From a virus, in IMG/VR virus record IMGVR_UViG_3300046004_001366, positions 1 through 52,361 of that record: a stretch of 52,361 nt of DNA; one strand, given 5' to 3'. Positions 34,345-41,998 of this stretch are shown here, one piece after another; within the stretch, counting starts at the first letter, position 1, and the number at the start of each line of letters is the position of its first letter. The position numbers were made by a program, and so were the translations under genes. Below the pieces are notes generated by a model, which was not told the origin of the DNA, ran no database searches, and saw only the letters and a list, made by a program, of their open reading frames with translations.

Positions 34345-34632
34345 TTAGACGAGTTTCCGCCCTCCGTTTTCATCATCAGCGATCTTCACGCCGGGAACGA
34401 AGGTCAACGCCTCCGCCAGCGAATAGGTGCCGTCGATGTTCTTTTGCTGGGTCGTGACTTGGACGACGCAACCATGCGGTGTTTCCATCGCCTTAGTGCT
34501 TTTCATCCATCCCTCGTTTTGCGACGAGGCTTTGCATAGCAGCCGGAACGTGTCTCCGTTGCCGACGACTTTGATGTCTGGGACGTTTTGGCGAGCGCCG
34601 GAAACGTCTGAATTGTGCAGTGTCTTTTCCAT
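34345..34632 (-). CDS. Conserved-looking small phage protein (95 aa)
   Basis: ATG at 34632 is chosen: the product begins MEKTLHNSDVSGARQNVPDI. The longer frame to 34818 is Arg-rich and overlaps the upstream gene. Composition is typical of a folded alpha/beta protein, with segments GNGDTFRLLCKASSQNEGWM and GCVVQVTTQQ and the ending LTFVPGVKIADDENGGRKLV. I recognise this as a recurrent hypothetical protein type in phage recombination operons, but no function is known. It is followed by hairpin A. Confidence 0.65.
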   Translation of the reverse strand: MEKTLHNSDVSGARQNVPDIKVVGNGDTFRLLCKASSQNEGWMKSTKAMETPHGCVVQVTTQQKNIDGTYSLAEALTFVPGVKIADDENGGRKLV

Positions 34633-34693
34633 AATATCAGAGGTGGAACAAGTAGCGGCAGACCAACCAGCGACCGCTCCGAGTTCCAAGTTT

Positions 34694-34996
34694 TCAGGTG
34701 TTAGTTTGGTTGGTGTGAGTATCGGCGCTCGCCCCCGTCGCTGTTGGCTGCGCATGGACGTTCGGCTCAGTTTCGGGGATATAACAGACCATATGTTCCG
34801 GCACTCCGTACAGCACATTGCAGAGAGTCAGCGAGTTGCGCCATGTTGCGCGCTCCACCGTCGCAAGGCCGTTGCCAGTCGTGGACACTTCCACAGACTC
34901 GCCAGTTGCGAAGTTGCAATATTGTCCAGCCAGCGGAGCCGCAAGCCGAACAAATCGGATGCAGGCAACGGCTCGTATGGAGTTGGTAGCGTTCAT
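34694..34996 (-). CDS. Small hypothetical protein (100 aa)
   Basis: The ATG overlaps the stop of the upstream gene (34993). The N-terminal 70 residues look folded (SIRAVACIRFVRLAAPLAG, then ERATWRNSLTLCNVLYGVPE); the last 20 are Thr/Asn-rich. There is no clear signal peptide. Function not recognised; it belongs to the leftward operon. Confidence 0.5.
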   Translation of the reverse strand: MNATNSIRAVACIRFVRLAAPLAGQYCNFATGESVEVSTTGNGLATVERATWRNSLTLCNVLYGVPEHMVCYIPETEPNVHAQPTATGASADTHTNQTNT

Positions 34997-35232
34997 CCAA
35001 TAAGAAGAGTTTCCGGGATGGCGGACGTGATCTCGAAGATGAAGTCGTTCGCTGCCTTCTCCACGCCGTCGATGATGGCACCCTTGGCCATCACTAGTAC
35101 CTTCTCTGCCACATCGTCAGGCATGATCATTGTCGTCGTGGACTTGTCGCCGTTGATGGAGATTTCGGCCACAAGCTTGCCTTTGTTTTCGCCGTATTGG
35201 GCCACTTCAATCTTGAGCGATTTGAATTTCAT
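34993..35232 (-). CDS. Small hypothetical protein (79 aa)
   Basis: Begins MKFKSLKIEVAQYGENKGKL and continues as two beta strands followed by an amphipathic helix (DDVAEKVLVMAKGAIIDGVE). It is acidic to neutral with no cysteine or membrane segment. Small proteins of this kind occur beside phage recombination genes, but no function was recognised. It overlaps the next gene by four bases and is preceded by hairpin B. Confidence 0.65.
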   Translation of the reverse strand: MKFKSLKIEVAQYGENKGKLVAEISINGDKSTTTMIMPDDVAEKVLVMAKGAIIDGVEKAANDFIFEITSAIPETLLIG

Positions 35233-35281
35233 ATCGGTGGTCTGAGGCTTGTTTTAGGGTTGCTGCTATCATTCTCATCGT

Positions 35282-35313
35282 TGGCAGAGAAGGGGTCGGA
35301 CCTTTCCCTGCCA
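35282..35313. promoter_or_regulatory. Intra-operon RNA hairpin B
   Basis: TGGCAG pairs with CTGCCA, then an A/C mismatch, then GAAGGG with CCTTTC (one wobble) around the loop GTCGGA. It starts 12 bases after the stop of the gene at 35326-35805. Stem order, mismatch position and the TCGG loop core match hairpin A at 34303-34335. Confidence 0.6.
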
Positions 35314-35325
35314 TTGTTTATTTCC

Positions 35326-35805
35326 TCAATCTTCCTTGGGAGATTCGCCAACTGCCTCTTCAGGCAGCAGGCTCATTTGACGCTCCTCACTGGTGATGTC
35401 CCGCACCTCAATGACTTCGAGTGTGTCACTGCGGACGAGTGTCTTTTTCTCGGGGTGGTGGATGCGCTCGCCGCTGGCGGTGTCAATGCCTGCGCATTCG
35501 TAGATCCAGTGGCATTCCACCGGGCGCTCTTCGCGGCCATCGCTCACAATGCCGCTCAAGCGAGATTGATCGACTTCGACGGTTTCAATGCGCGCCTTCC
35601 ATTGGCTTGCGGATGCCTTGGCATCGCGGGTCAGGTTGGCGATCTGCGGCACCGTCTCGGCGAGCTTGCGGGAGAACATGCTGAGTTCGTTCGTGTTCAG
35701 CACAACGAACAACGACCGGCGCTCGATTGATTCGGGCCATTCGTATTGCGGGACGGCAGGGGTATTGATGGTTTCATCTTGGGGGTCTTGCTTTTTGGTA
35801 GCCAT
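35326..35805 (-). CDS. Hypothetical protein of the recombination operon (159 aa)
   Basis: Polar and alpha/beta in character: EWPESIERRSLFVVLNTNEL, then ISERLSG-like beta stretches and a long acidic C-terminus ending PEEAVGESPKED. It contains a WKARIETVEVD strand pair. No catalytic signature is visible. It directly precedes (in genome order) the RusA gene in the same operon. It could be a recombination accessory or single-strand-binding-type protein, but this is not supported by a recognisable motif. Confidence 0.6.
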   Translation of the reverse strand: MATKKQDPQDETINTPAVPQYEWPESIERRSLFVVLNTNELSMFSRKLAETVPQIANLTRDAKASASQWKARIETVEVDQSRLSGIVSDGREERPVECHWIYECAGIDTASGERIHHPEKKTLVRSDTLEVIEVRDITSEERQMSLLPEEAVGESPKED

Positions 35806-35830
35806 GTTGGTATCGGATTGTTACGGATGT

Positions 35831-36298
35831 TTATGTGTCCAGGCAGGTTATGCGGATGCGTGCGCCCGCTGCCTGATCGGTCGCCGCATAGTTTTTGCTG
35901 GTGCCACCAGAGCAAACTTGAGCGTCATCACGCCAGATTTGCAGTTCGTTGGCTCCAAGGGCATCGAGGATAGCCTTCTCGCAGTTGTCGCGATCCGGCT
36001 TCGATGTGTGGTAAGTGGGCGCGTCCTGCTTGATGCCGGACTTGCGAAAGTGTGCCTTCGGGCGTGGGAACCAAAGGGCGATGTCCACACGTAGCGGACC
36101 TGTGAAGATGGGGGCTGTAAGACCTGCCGGATTGATGCCAGCAGATAGCAGCGCATCCTTGGCGGCATGGCGAACGCATGATTTCCATGAGTCGGCTGTG
36201 CCGGGGTCATACATGCCTGCGCGTTTTCCGCGTATGCAGGCGCGTGGACGTGGTTGGCCTTTCGGTTCGCCCGTGATGTAAATTTCGAGCGACTTCAT
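35831..36298 (-). CDS. rusA: RusA-type Holliday junction resolvase
   Basis: 155 residues, close to the family length. Opens with the beta strand IYITGEPKGQPRPRA and carries the RusA signature KPDRDNCEKAILDAL followed by QIWRDDAQV; the clustered aspartates bind Mg2+ for cleavage. It would cut four-way junctions produced by the ERF/RecE-like recombination module encoded upstream in the operon and clear branches before packaging. The ATG overlaps the previous stop (ATGA). Confidence 0.9.
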   Translation of the reverse strand: MKSLEIYITGEPKGQPRPRACIRGKRAGMYDPGTADSWKSCVRHAAKDALLSAGINPAGLTAPIFTGPLRVDIALWFPRPKAHFRKSGIKQDAPTYHTSKPDRDNCEKAILDALGANELQIWRDDAQVCSGGTSKNYAATDQAAGARIRITCLDT

Positions 36299-36585
36299 GG
36301 CAGGAGGTTGTGATGCTTTACGAGTTCAAGCCACTCTTGGCCCTGTTTGGTGATTGTGTAGTTGGCCTGCTCGCCATCGCGGACCAGTTCAACGAGCGAG
36401 TTCCTGATAAGCGGCCCCATGACTTGCAAAATCGCTGATGGGCTGTTGCCGCCGTACTTAACTCGTTTTTCCAAAGCGGCGGGCGACTTGGCGATCTCCG
36501 CAAGGGCAACGGCAGCGCTATATCCTACGTTGCGGCGGTGAATGCCAAGTTTTTGGGTGAGCAGTGTGAATGTGGGTGCGTCCAT
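36295..36585 (-). CDS. Small winged-helix-like protein (96 aa)
   Basis: ATG 36585 is chosen; a longer frame to 36765 overlaps the zinc-knuckle gene. Helices (MDAPTFTLLTQKLGIHRRN, then SPSAILQVMGPLIRNSLVEL) followed by a small beta wing (EQANYTITKQGQEWLEL) suggest a winged-helix DNA-binding fold. It overlaps rusA by four bases. It probably regulates the operon or assists recombination; this is inference. Confidence 0.6.
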   Translation of the reverse strand: MDAPTFTLLTQKLGIHRRNVGYSAAVALAEIAKSPAALEKRVKYGGNSPSAILQVMGPLIRNSLVELVRDGEQANYTITKQGQEWLELVKHHNLLP

Positions 36586-36599
36586 TATATCATGTGGGT

Positions 36600-36776
36600 T
36601 TATGGTTTTGATGCCGACTGCTCTTGCTCCCGAGGCTCTTCTTTCGATGAGCCAAGCGGGACGAAGAAGACTTGAGCAGTCGGCAAATTCTGGCATTGGC
36701 ACGGCTTCAAGAGTCCGGTGCCTGCATTGGTGATGATTTTGCCTGTTCCGAGGCAGTGAGTACATGTCTTGCTCAT
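36600..36776 (-). CDS. Zinc-knuckle small protein, DnaJ-like CxxCxGxG motif (58 aa)
   Basis: Starts MSKTCTHCLGTGKIITNAG and contains a second CQC pair, so CTHCLGTG plus CQC resembles half of a DnaJ zinc-finger repeat. The tail LGSSKEEPREQEQS is polar and shares DNA and protein similarity with the tiny ORF at 28034-28156. It begins four bases after the stop of the nuclease gene. Function unknown. Confidence 0.65.
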   Translation of the reverse strand: MSKTCTHCLGTGKIITNAGTGLLKPCQCQNLPTAQVFFVPLGSSKEEPREQEQSASKP

Positions 36777-36780
36777 GGCG

Positions 36781-37779
36781 TTAGTCGGCGAGCACCCACC
36801 GGCCTTTCTCACCGGCTTCGAGTTCATAGGCGGGCCAAATGCGGCGGATGACGGCAAAGTTTTCCGTCGTGTTCTCAGGGCATCCAGCCTCGATGTAGTT
36901 GCGTAGGCAGTCCAGAAAGGTATCAACTCGGGAAAAGCCTTCTGGAATGCCTAACGCTTTCCGGGCATTCTCGATGCCTTTGCAGATTGTCGCGTCCATT
37001 GGAACGTCGTAAACGCGGCACATTGCGGGACGTGGATATTTGGAATCATCCGCTTTGGATATGGCGACGAATGTAAATTTAGCGACGTGGAGGTTGAACC
37101 TTGCCATGAGCAGTTCGTGGAGGTCCGCATACCATGCGGCTTGCAGGAAATACCCGAATTGCCATGCGTCTTTGGCGAAGTCGGCGACGTGGCGCGATGT
37201 CGTCTTGATGTCCGACAGGTAGCGACCATGACGCGGCAGGATGTCCACGCGCCACTTAACCCAGCATTGCCAGCGTGGATGAAACACGAAACCTGACGCC
37301 TCGGTGTGAATATCATCAAGCTCGCTCATCGCGTCCGGGTTGGAGTGCAGGGCTCGCTGGAGATCCTTACAAACGAGCATGTAGTCGTGAAAGCTCTCTG
37401 GCGTGACAATGATACGGCCGGGATGCAAGGCTGACGCTTCCTGCCATGCTTCCGCTCCCTTTTTGGTATCCTTGCCGTAGGGTTTTTCGGTGCGTGGGTT
37501 GATCGGGATGTCAGCGACGGCGAACTTCTCCTGCCAAGATAACTCGGGTTCCAAGGCAACCATGTGGACGAGTGTGCCAATGGTCAGCGCGTCGGTGTCT
37601 TTGTGCTCTGCCGTGAGGCTGGCGAACATCTCGGCGGCAGTCCGGCACTTCATCAGACTCGCGTTGACCGCAGGGAAGGCGTGGTACTCGTCTGCTGATA
37701 CGTCTCGATAGCCATTGGCACCGGGTATTGGAGACCCAGGCAAAGCAAGGTTGGGGTTGGTGTAGTCGCTCCAGTTCAT
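36781..37779 (-). CDS. RecE-like PD-(D/E)XK exonuclease
   Basis: 332 residues. The N-terminal DVSADEYHAFPAVNASLMKC is the typical start of phage exodeoxyribonuclease-VIII-like nucleases. The core has GTLVHMVALEP, then IHTEASGFVFHPRW, VKWRVDILPRHGRYLSDIKT (DIKTT is the PD-(D/E)XK metal and Lys motif) and QFGYFLQAAWYADLH. It would resect 5' ends to give single strands for the ERF annealing protein encoded two genes upstream. A GGGAGGT SD-like sequence precedes the ATG, which overlaps the upstream stop. Confidence 0.85.
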   Translation of the reverse strand: MNWSDYTNPNLALPGSPIPGANGYRDVSADEYHAFPAVNASLMKCRTAAEMFASLTAEHKDTDALTIGTLVHMVALEPELSWQEKFAVADIPINPRTEKPYGKDTKKGAEAWQEASALHPGRIIVTPESFHDYMLVCKDLQRALHSNPDAMSELDDIHTEASGFVFHPRWQCWVKWRVDILPRHGRYLSDIKTTSRHVADFAKDAWQFGYFLQAAWYADLHELLMARFNLHVAKFTFVAISKADDSKYPRPAMCRVYDVPMDATICKGIENARKALGIPEGFSRVDTFLDCLRNYIEAGCPENTTENFAVIRRIWPAYELEAGEKGRWVLAD

Positions 37780-38030
37780 TGTTTTACCTCCCGTGCTGCA
37801 ATCATGGCATCTGCGTATTCATAGGCACCGCTTGCTGTTTGCCGGTCAATCTCGCTGATGCCCACAAACTGCGTTTTAAGAGGAGATTTAGCGATGATGG
37901 CTTGCATTGCCTGCCCTGCGAATAAGTCGCGGAGGGTCATGCCGAATTCCATTGGTGCCATTGGCTCTCCTTGTGCGTTGAGTGGTTGGCAAGGGTGGAT
38001 TGGCCCGCCATCGTTGATTGGAGTGCTCAT
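37776..38030 (-). CDS. Small conserved-type phage protein (84 aa)
   Basis: Contains GMTLRDLFAGQAMQAIIAK and a C-terminal AYEYADAMIAAREVKQ helix. This layout (GMxLRDxFAxxAM plus AYxxADAMxxxRE) is widespread in small phage proteins of recombination operons, but the function is unknown. A strong SD-like AAAGGAGGT precedes the ATG, overlapping the upstream gene end. Coupled to the nuclease gene by ATGA. Confidence 0.7.
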   Translation of the reverse strand: MSTPINDGGPIHPCQPLNAQGEPMAPMEFGMTLRDLFAGQAMQAIIAKSPLKTQFVGISEIDRQTASGAYEYADAMIAAREVKQ

Positions 38031-38329
38031 TCGGCACCTCCTTTCTTTGGCTCAGGCCGGAGATGACGAGCAATGTCGGCGATCTCGTTGCATAGCTTGT
38101 CGTGCGGTGACGCATCTGGCGCGCCGTCCGCGTAGCCTTCGGTCATGTCGTAAATACAGCCTAACGCCTCACGGAGAGGCTTGGCGGCGACATACGCGCC
38201 GTTTTCCCAAGCAATTTTTGTCATGCGGCGGACGTGTTGCTCTGCATCCTCGCTGGGCAAGGGTGCCATGGCGGAACCTTCGTTGTGCCACCACAATTCA
38301 AACGGAGTGTATGGAGTTGGGGCGCTCAT
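38027..38329 (-). CDS. Small hypothetical protein (100 aa)
   Basis: ATG 38329, preceded by AAAGGAG, is chosen; the longer frame to 38389 overlaps the ERF gene. The N-terminus TPYTPFELWWHNEGSAMAP and the helix RRMTKIAWENGAYVAAKPLR are phage-like. The tail is charged. No catalytic motif is visible; it lies between the annealing protein and the RecE-like nuclease. Confidence 0.65.
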   Translation of the reverse strand: MSAPTPYTPFELWWHNEGSAMAPLPSEDAEQHVRRMTKIAWENGAYVAAKPLREALGCIYDMTEGYADGAPDASPHDKLCNEIADIARHLRPEPKKGGAE

Positions 38330-39120
38330 TATGCGGCTCCTTTCCCCTTGAGGCTGCGGGCGAGAACATTGAGTTGCTCGCTGTGACATTCCTCGAACTT
38401 GGCAGGCAATCCAAGCTTGGGCAGGAAGCCAACCAACTCAGCCCAGCTTGTGATGCCGCTCTGTTCGGCGCGCTGACCGACAAGTTCAGCCATCCATCCG
38501 TCGATTCCGACAGATCGGGAACCGTGCAACCAGAGTTTGCCAATCGCGGCTTCCGACAAGTCTCCAAGCGTGCGCTGACCGGTCTCGTCGGACGGGTCGG
38601 CAAGCGCGGCCCATGTTCCAGCAGTTTCCTCCGTGCCAGCACCAAGGAGCGGCACATGGCAGAACTGTGACCAATGAGCGTCATCAGCGGCTTTCAGGCC
38701 AATGGTCTCGCGCATAGGCTGGCCGAGTCGCACGGCGTCATCATCATCACCCGTGATCAAATGGAAGTAATCAACGAGGGCGTAGCGCTTGCCGTAGGTA
38801 TGCGACATGCCTTGCCGCTGCGTGAGATTGACGCCGCGATTACCCTCGGGGAACAGGACTTCAAAAGGCACGAAAACGACATCTTCGCCGTGTGATACCT
38901 GCATGATGAGATGTTGTATCCATGCTTCACCGTCCTTGCGGATGGTGGAGGGGGCAAAACCAACGGCAATGTTTGCCTCATTGAGCGCGGGTTGCAGGAT
39001 GTCCATGACATCGGCATAGGACGCATAGGCAGAGTTGATGCCGGTATTCTTGGCCGTCTTGATGACGACGAGGCACTTGGAGCGGACCGCAGCAACTGCG
39101 GCGAGTAGGGAGGGAGGCAT
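38329..39120 (-). CDS. ERF-family single-strand annealing protein
   Basis: 263 residues. The family signature is present: YASYADVMDILQPALNEANI, followed by MQVSHGEDVVFVP, the TQRQGMSHTYGKRYALVDY element and the acidic GDDDDAV patch. ERF proteins form rings and anneal complementary single strands during phage recombination and circularisation. The C-terminal third (GITSWAELVGFLPKLGLPAK) is phage-specific. Together with the RecE-like nuclease and RusA it forms a complete recombination module. Confidence 0.85.
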   Translation of the reverse strand: MPPSLLAAVAAVRSKCLVVIKTAKNTGINSAYASYADVMDILQPALNEANIAVGFAPSTIRKDGEAWIQHLIMQVSHGEDVVFVPFEVLFPEGNRGVNLTQRQGMSHTYGKRYALVDYFHLITGDDDDAVRLGQPMRETIGLKAADDAHWSQFCHVPLLGAGTEETAGTWAALADPSDETGQRTLGDLSEAAIGKLWLHGSRSVGIDGWMAELVGQRAEQSGITSWAELVGFLPKLGLPAKFEECHSEQLNVLARSLKGKGAA

Positions 39121-40373
39121 TATAGGGAGGATGTTTGGGTTTCAATCCATGTTGCGAATGATGCGACCTTGTGGGCGATCTCTGCGGCGACTCGCTTGCC
39201 GTCTTCGGTGGTTGCGGTTGGCACGGCAAGGCCGCGAACCTGATCGGCGAATGCCTTCAACTTGGTTTTGTCTGGTGCGCGTGCTGCTTTCGCTTCGGCA
39301 TCAGCTTTCGCTTTTGCTTCAGCAGCGATTCGGGCTTTTTCCAGTCTGATGCGCTCGGCTTCGGCTAGGCGCTCAGCTTCACGGGCGGCTTCACGGGCGG
39401 CGGCTTCACGGGCGGCGGCTTCGCGCTCCGCCTTGAGCAATGCTTCTTGTGCGCGCAGTTTTGCAGCAGCTTCAGCCTCTACCTTCTGGCGTTCAGCCTC
39501 CAGCTTCCGGCGCTCAGCTTCGCGCTCGGCGGCGATACGATCAGCTTCAGCTTTAGCGGCAAGGCGTTCAGCTTCGCGTTCCTCTTCAATCTTCCGGCGT
39601 TCTGCTTCGGCGGCAAGGCGTTCAGCTTCGCGTTCGGCAGCAAGGCGCTCTGCCTCAATGGCTGCGGCTGTCGCTTCGGCTCGAAGCCTCTCCATTTCGA
39701 GGCGGACACGCTCGCGCTCCGCTGCTTCTTCGGCTTCACGCAATGCCCTGGCTTCGGCTTCTGCTTTTTCCTTCGCAATGCGCTCCTCCTCGGCTTTGCG
39801 AGCAGCTTCAATCTTTGCCTCATGCAGCAGGCGATAGTCCGCTAGCAATTGGTCAAATCCTTCAGGAGTCAGAATATCGAAGGGTGGCAACGCTTGGCCC
39901 TCGGTGACGTATGGAGCCAAAGCGGCAGTACGCTCGATGATGATGCGCGCTTTTTGCTCGGCAAGCAGGCGAGCGGCGAAGTTCTCTTGTTCCTCAAGGT
40001 AGGTTTCAAGGGGAACGATTGCGGCGAGCAAAATGGCGTTGGTTCCGTCGATAGCGCGACCCATGAGGAGGCTTTCTTCCTTCAGCTTCTTCCGCACCTT
40101 CTCAGCCTCGACGCGGATTGCCTTGAGTTCGAGACGTGCCACGCGGGCGAGTTTCATGTCACCGGTTTGGTCGGCACTCGTCACCTTGATGGACATTGCC
40201 TTCTGTCTCCATTCGTCCGCCTTAGCAAATGCGGCGGCAAACCCATCTCGGATATTGGTCAGCATCGACGGGGCCAACTGGTCGGCATGAGGAATGGTGA
40301 TCTCGGTGGACTGCGCGCCAGTTGTTTCAGGCGGCAGGACTTCTATGGTGGGGGTAGTTTCAGTATCTTGCAT
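39120..40373 (-). CDS. Long coiled-coil protein next to ERF
   Basis: 417 residues from the ATG at 40373. The N-terminal globular part (about 1-135) includes TNIRDGFAAAFAKADEWRQK and LKEESLLMGRAIDGTNAILL. A very long Glu/Arg/Ala coiled coil (about 170-370) with repeats such as AEREAERLAAE and EAERRK follows, then a small C-terminal domain (KTKLKAFADQVRGLAVPTAT). TolA-like annotation would only reflect the coiled coil. Its position immediately upstream of ERF suggests a recombination or single-strand-DNA partner. Its stop overlaps the ERF start (TAATG). The repetitive DNA is protein-driven. Confidence 0.75.
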   Translation of the reverse strand: MQDTETTPTIEVLPPETTGAQSTEITIPHADQLAPSMLTNIRDGFAAAFAKADEWRQKAMSIKVTSADQTGDMKLARVARLELKAIRVEAEKVRKKLKEESLLMGRAIDGTNAILLAAIVPLETYLEEQENFAARLLAEQKARIIIERTAALAPYVTEGQALPPFDILTPEGFDQLLADYRLLHEAKIEAARKAEEERIAKEKAEAEARALREAEEAAERERVRLEMERLRAEATAAAIEAERLAAEREAERLAAEAERRKIEEEREAERLAAKAEADRIAAEREAERRKLEAERQKVEAEAAAKLRAQEALLKAEREAAAREAAAREAAREAERLAEAERIRLEKARIAAEAKAKADAEAKAARAPDKTKLKAFADQVRGLAVPTATTEDGKRVAAEIAHKVASFATWIETQTSSL

Positions 40374-40402
40374 ATGTGTGTTGGGGTGAGTTGAGTTCTG
40401 GT

Positions 40403-40780
40403 TCAGTCTTCTGCCGTTCCGGTGGTGTGGGCTTCTTTGTGCCAAGCGATGCGGTCCTTGTTCTCTCCGCAGAGGTATTCTTCGGCCTCGCTCCATAGCG
40501 ACTCCTTCAGGTATTCATCCACTCGGCGACCTTCGACGCGGAAGCCTTCAAGCTTCCATTCTCCTTCCTTGCCCGAGACTTCGAGGACGAGCGGAGAGTG
40601 TTCGGGCCAGTCAATCAGGTCGTGATTGCGTGCCAAAGCGTCATCACGCAGGTCAGAGCGACAGCCAAGCTTTTCAGCCCAAGATGCGATGTCAGTTGCG
40701 AGTGATCTCAGCACTTCCGGCATTGCCTCAAAGGATGATTGAGATTGCAAAGGCCGCGATAGGATATGTGCAGGGGTCAT
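40403..40780 (-). CDS. Hypothetical protein (125 aa)
   Basis: An acidic, helix-rich sequence: FEAMPEVLRSLATDIASWAE, then SPLVLEVSGKEGEWKLEG and a C-terminal helix ESLWSEAEEYL. No cysteine cluster or membrane segment. It opens the recombination part of the leftward operon. The ATG is preceded by AACCATTATG. Function not recognised. Confidence 0.6.
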   Translation of the reverse strand: MTPAHILSRPLQSQSSFEAMPEVLRSLATDIASWAEKLGCRSDLRDDALARNHDLIDWPEHSPLVLEVSGKEGEWKLEGFRVEGRRVDEYLKESLWSEAEEYLCGENKDRIAWHKEAHTTGTAED

Positions 40781-40801
40781 AATGGTTCCGGGTTGTAATG
40801 G

Positions 40802-41086
40802 TTATTTAGTGACGCGCTTTTTCTTCTTGGTGGTCGTGGCACGAAGGAAATGCTGGCGGAGGCTGCGATACACACTCGGCACGTCCGCCTTGGTGATTTC
40901 GCCCTGCTCCGCTAACCACCTGATTGCAGGTCGCAACTGGAAGCCATTCCTCCTCAGTTGGATCACGACAGGCGCGAGATACAGCCACTTGGAATGCGAA
41001 GGCTTCGCGGGTAGCGCTGCGCTGGCTAACTCCAGTAAATTTAGTTTACGGCTCATGGGTGGGATTGCGTTGGGGTTACTAGCCAT
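40802..41086 (-). CDS. Small helix-turn-helix-like protein (94 aa)
   Basis: The segment APVVIQLRRNGFQLRPAIRW followed by EQGEITKADVPSVYRSLRQH reads like a helix-turn-helix or small winged helix. The C-terminus is very basic (KKKKRVTK), consistent with nucleic-acid binding. An alternative ATG at 41053 (MSRKLNLLEL) is possible. It overlaps the stop of the upstream gene by eight bases. Function inferred only in general terms. Confidence 0.6.
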   Translation of the reverse strand: MASNPNAIPPMSRKLNLLELASAALPAKPSHSKWLYLAPVVIQLRRNGFQLRPAIRWLAEQGEITKADVPSVYRSLRQHFLRATTTKKKKRVTK

Positions 41087-41258
41087 CGGCGCGATAGAGT
41101 GAATCCCTGCCGTCCTGCAAGCCTCTCAAATAGGCATTGCGGCGAATGTGGCGAACTAGGCGGTTATCAATCTGCGTCTGCCGGTAGGACAGCAGCAGGA
41201 AGAACATGGTTGCGACGAGTGAGCCGCACATCAAACAAAGGACATTGGATACGGTCAT
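41079..41258 (-). CDS. Small membrane protein (59 aa)
   Basis: ATG 41258 is chosen, preceded by ACCACCATG; the longer frame to 41366 is basic and overlaps the next gene. One hydrophobic helix (NVLCLMCGSLVATMFFLLLS) is followed by a basic tail (RLVRHIRRNAYLRGLQDGRD), predicting the positive end inside the cell. Function unknown; it is among the first genes of the leftward operon. Confidence 0.55.
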   Translation of the reverse strand: MTVSNVLCLMCGSLVATMFFLLLSYRQTQIDNRLVRHIRRNAYLRGLQDGRDSLYRADG

Positions 41259-41269
41259 GGTGGTATCGG

Positions 41270-41539
41270 TTAGGAATGGATGTGTTGGGATGGGATGCCG
41301 CCTGTTCCGTTGCGACCTTTGCCATTGTTGGCGAGGCGCAACTTGCACTCGTAGGCGGCGAGGCATGAGCGGCGATGAGCCGCAAGACGGCGTGAGTTGC
41401 CCGCCATCTCTGCGAAACGACGCGCTTCAGGGTTTGCCATCAGTCGGCGCTTTTCAGCGGCGAACTCCTCGCGTGTCGGTTTCTTTTTGGCTGACTTGAA
41501 AAAGCCAAACGTTAGGGCGTTGAAAATACCGGAGATCAT
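41270..41539 (-). CDS. Small basic hypothetical protein (89 aa)
   Basis: Begins MISGIFNALTFGFFKSAKKK, a short hydrophobic start followed by a lysine cluster. The middle is a charged helix (REEFAAEKRRLMANPEARRF) and the C-terminus is disordered. It overlaps the next gene by four bases. An amphipathic membrane-associated N-terminus is possible. Function unknown. Confidence 0.55.
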   Translation of the reverse strand: MISGIFNALTFGFFKSAKKKPTREEFAAEKRRLMANPEARRFAEMAGNSRRLAAHRRSCLAAYECKLRLANNGKGRNGTGGIPSQHIHS

Positions 41540-41742
41540 GGGTTGTGTGGGTGGGGGATGGAGTTGAGGAGAGTTTCGTTGTGCGCTGCGTCGTGCTTGG
41601 AGAGCGCGCCAACCGCATCGCCACGCACGACAGAGGCGCGGATGTAGATGATGGCAGAGCCGTCATTAGCGCGGACGGGTTGATGGTCGTCCGTGAGACG
41701 AGTCTCAGCGGCATAGAGCAGGATGGATTGCGGCTTGCTCAT
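41536..41742 (-). CDS. Small hypothetical early protein (68 aa)
   Basis: Starts MSKPQSILLYAAETRLTDDH; beta-like, no motif recognised. It is preceded by AAAGGAGGT, one of the strongest Shine-Dalgarno sequences in the window, located inside the end of the RHH gene, whose TGA overlaps this ATG. Probably an immediate-early protein translated together with the regulator. Function unknown. Confidence 0.6.
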   Translation of the reverse strand: MSKPQSILLYAAETRLTDDHQPVRANDGSAIIYIRASVVRGDAVGALSKHDAAHNETLLNSIPHPHNP

Positions 41743-41909
41743 GCGCGCTGACCTCCTTTCTTGGCTCTGGATGTCTTGGTCGTTTTCTTTCCGAAGTAAG
41801 CTACGAGAGCCTTGCGAGCTACGCTCGAAATGGGTCGGTCATCGTGCTTGGCTTCGGCTCTGAGTCGGTCGGCTAATACTGTGTCTAGTGTGAGGGTGAT
41901 GCGTTGCAT
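41739..41909 (-). CDS. Ribbon-helix-helix transcription regulator (56 aa), leftward
   Basis: A short gene starting at ATG 41909. MQRITLTLDTVLADRLRAEA is the RHH beta strand and first helix, followed by DRPISSVARKALVAYFGKK (second helix), then a basic tail. The strand residues QRITLT are the expected DNA contacts. It is the first gene behind the promoter at 41945-41973 and is divergent from another RHH gene at 42014; the operators between them indicate autoregulation. It probably controls the leftward early operon, like Arc/Mnt-type phage repressors. Its stop overlaps the next ATG. Confidence 0.75.
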   Translation of the reverse strand: MQRITLTLDTVLADRLRAEAKHDDRPISSVARKALVAYFGKKTTKTSRAKKGGQRA

Positions 41910-41928
41910 GTGTATTATTTGTGTGTCA

Positions 41929-41941
41929 GGTGTCAGACACC
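41929..41941. promoter_or_regulatory. RHH operator 1
   Basis: A perfect palindrome GGTGTCAGACACC, of the form GGTGT-NNN-ACACC, overlapping the expected transcription start of the leftward promoter. Identical to operator 2. Confidence 0.8.
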
Positions 41942-41944
41942 CGG

Positions 41945-41973
41945 GTTCTACAAGGTGTCAGACACCCTGTCAA
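41945..41973 (-). promoter_or_regulatory. Sigma70-like promoter for the leftward operon
   Basis: On the minus strand TTGACA (41973-41968) and TAGAAC (41950-41945) are separated by exactly 17 bases. The spacer contains operator 2 (41954-41966), and the expected start site near 41938 lies in operator 1. It would drive the RHH regulator and the leftward operon. Confidence 0.75.
41954..41966. promoter_or_regulatory. RHH operator 2
   Basis: A perfect palindrome GGTGTCAGACACC within the -35/-10 spacer of the leftward promoter, 25 bases centre to centre from operator 1. Confidence 0.8.
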
Positions 41974-41998
41974 AATGAATTTGCATAAATATGTAAAG

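Noticed and set aside
39280-39720. Regular DNA repeats that could suggest a CRISPR-like array
   Set aside because: The repeats are imperfect, in frame and explained by the coiled-coil protein sequence; there are no unique spacers.
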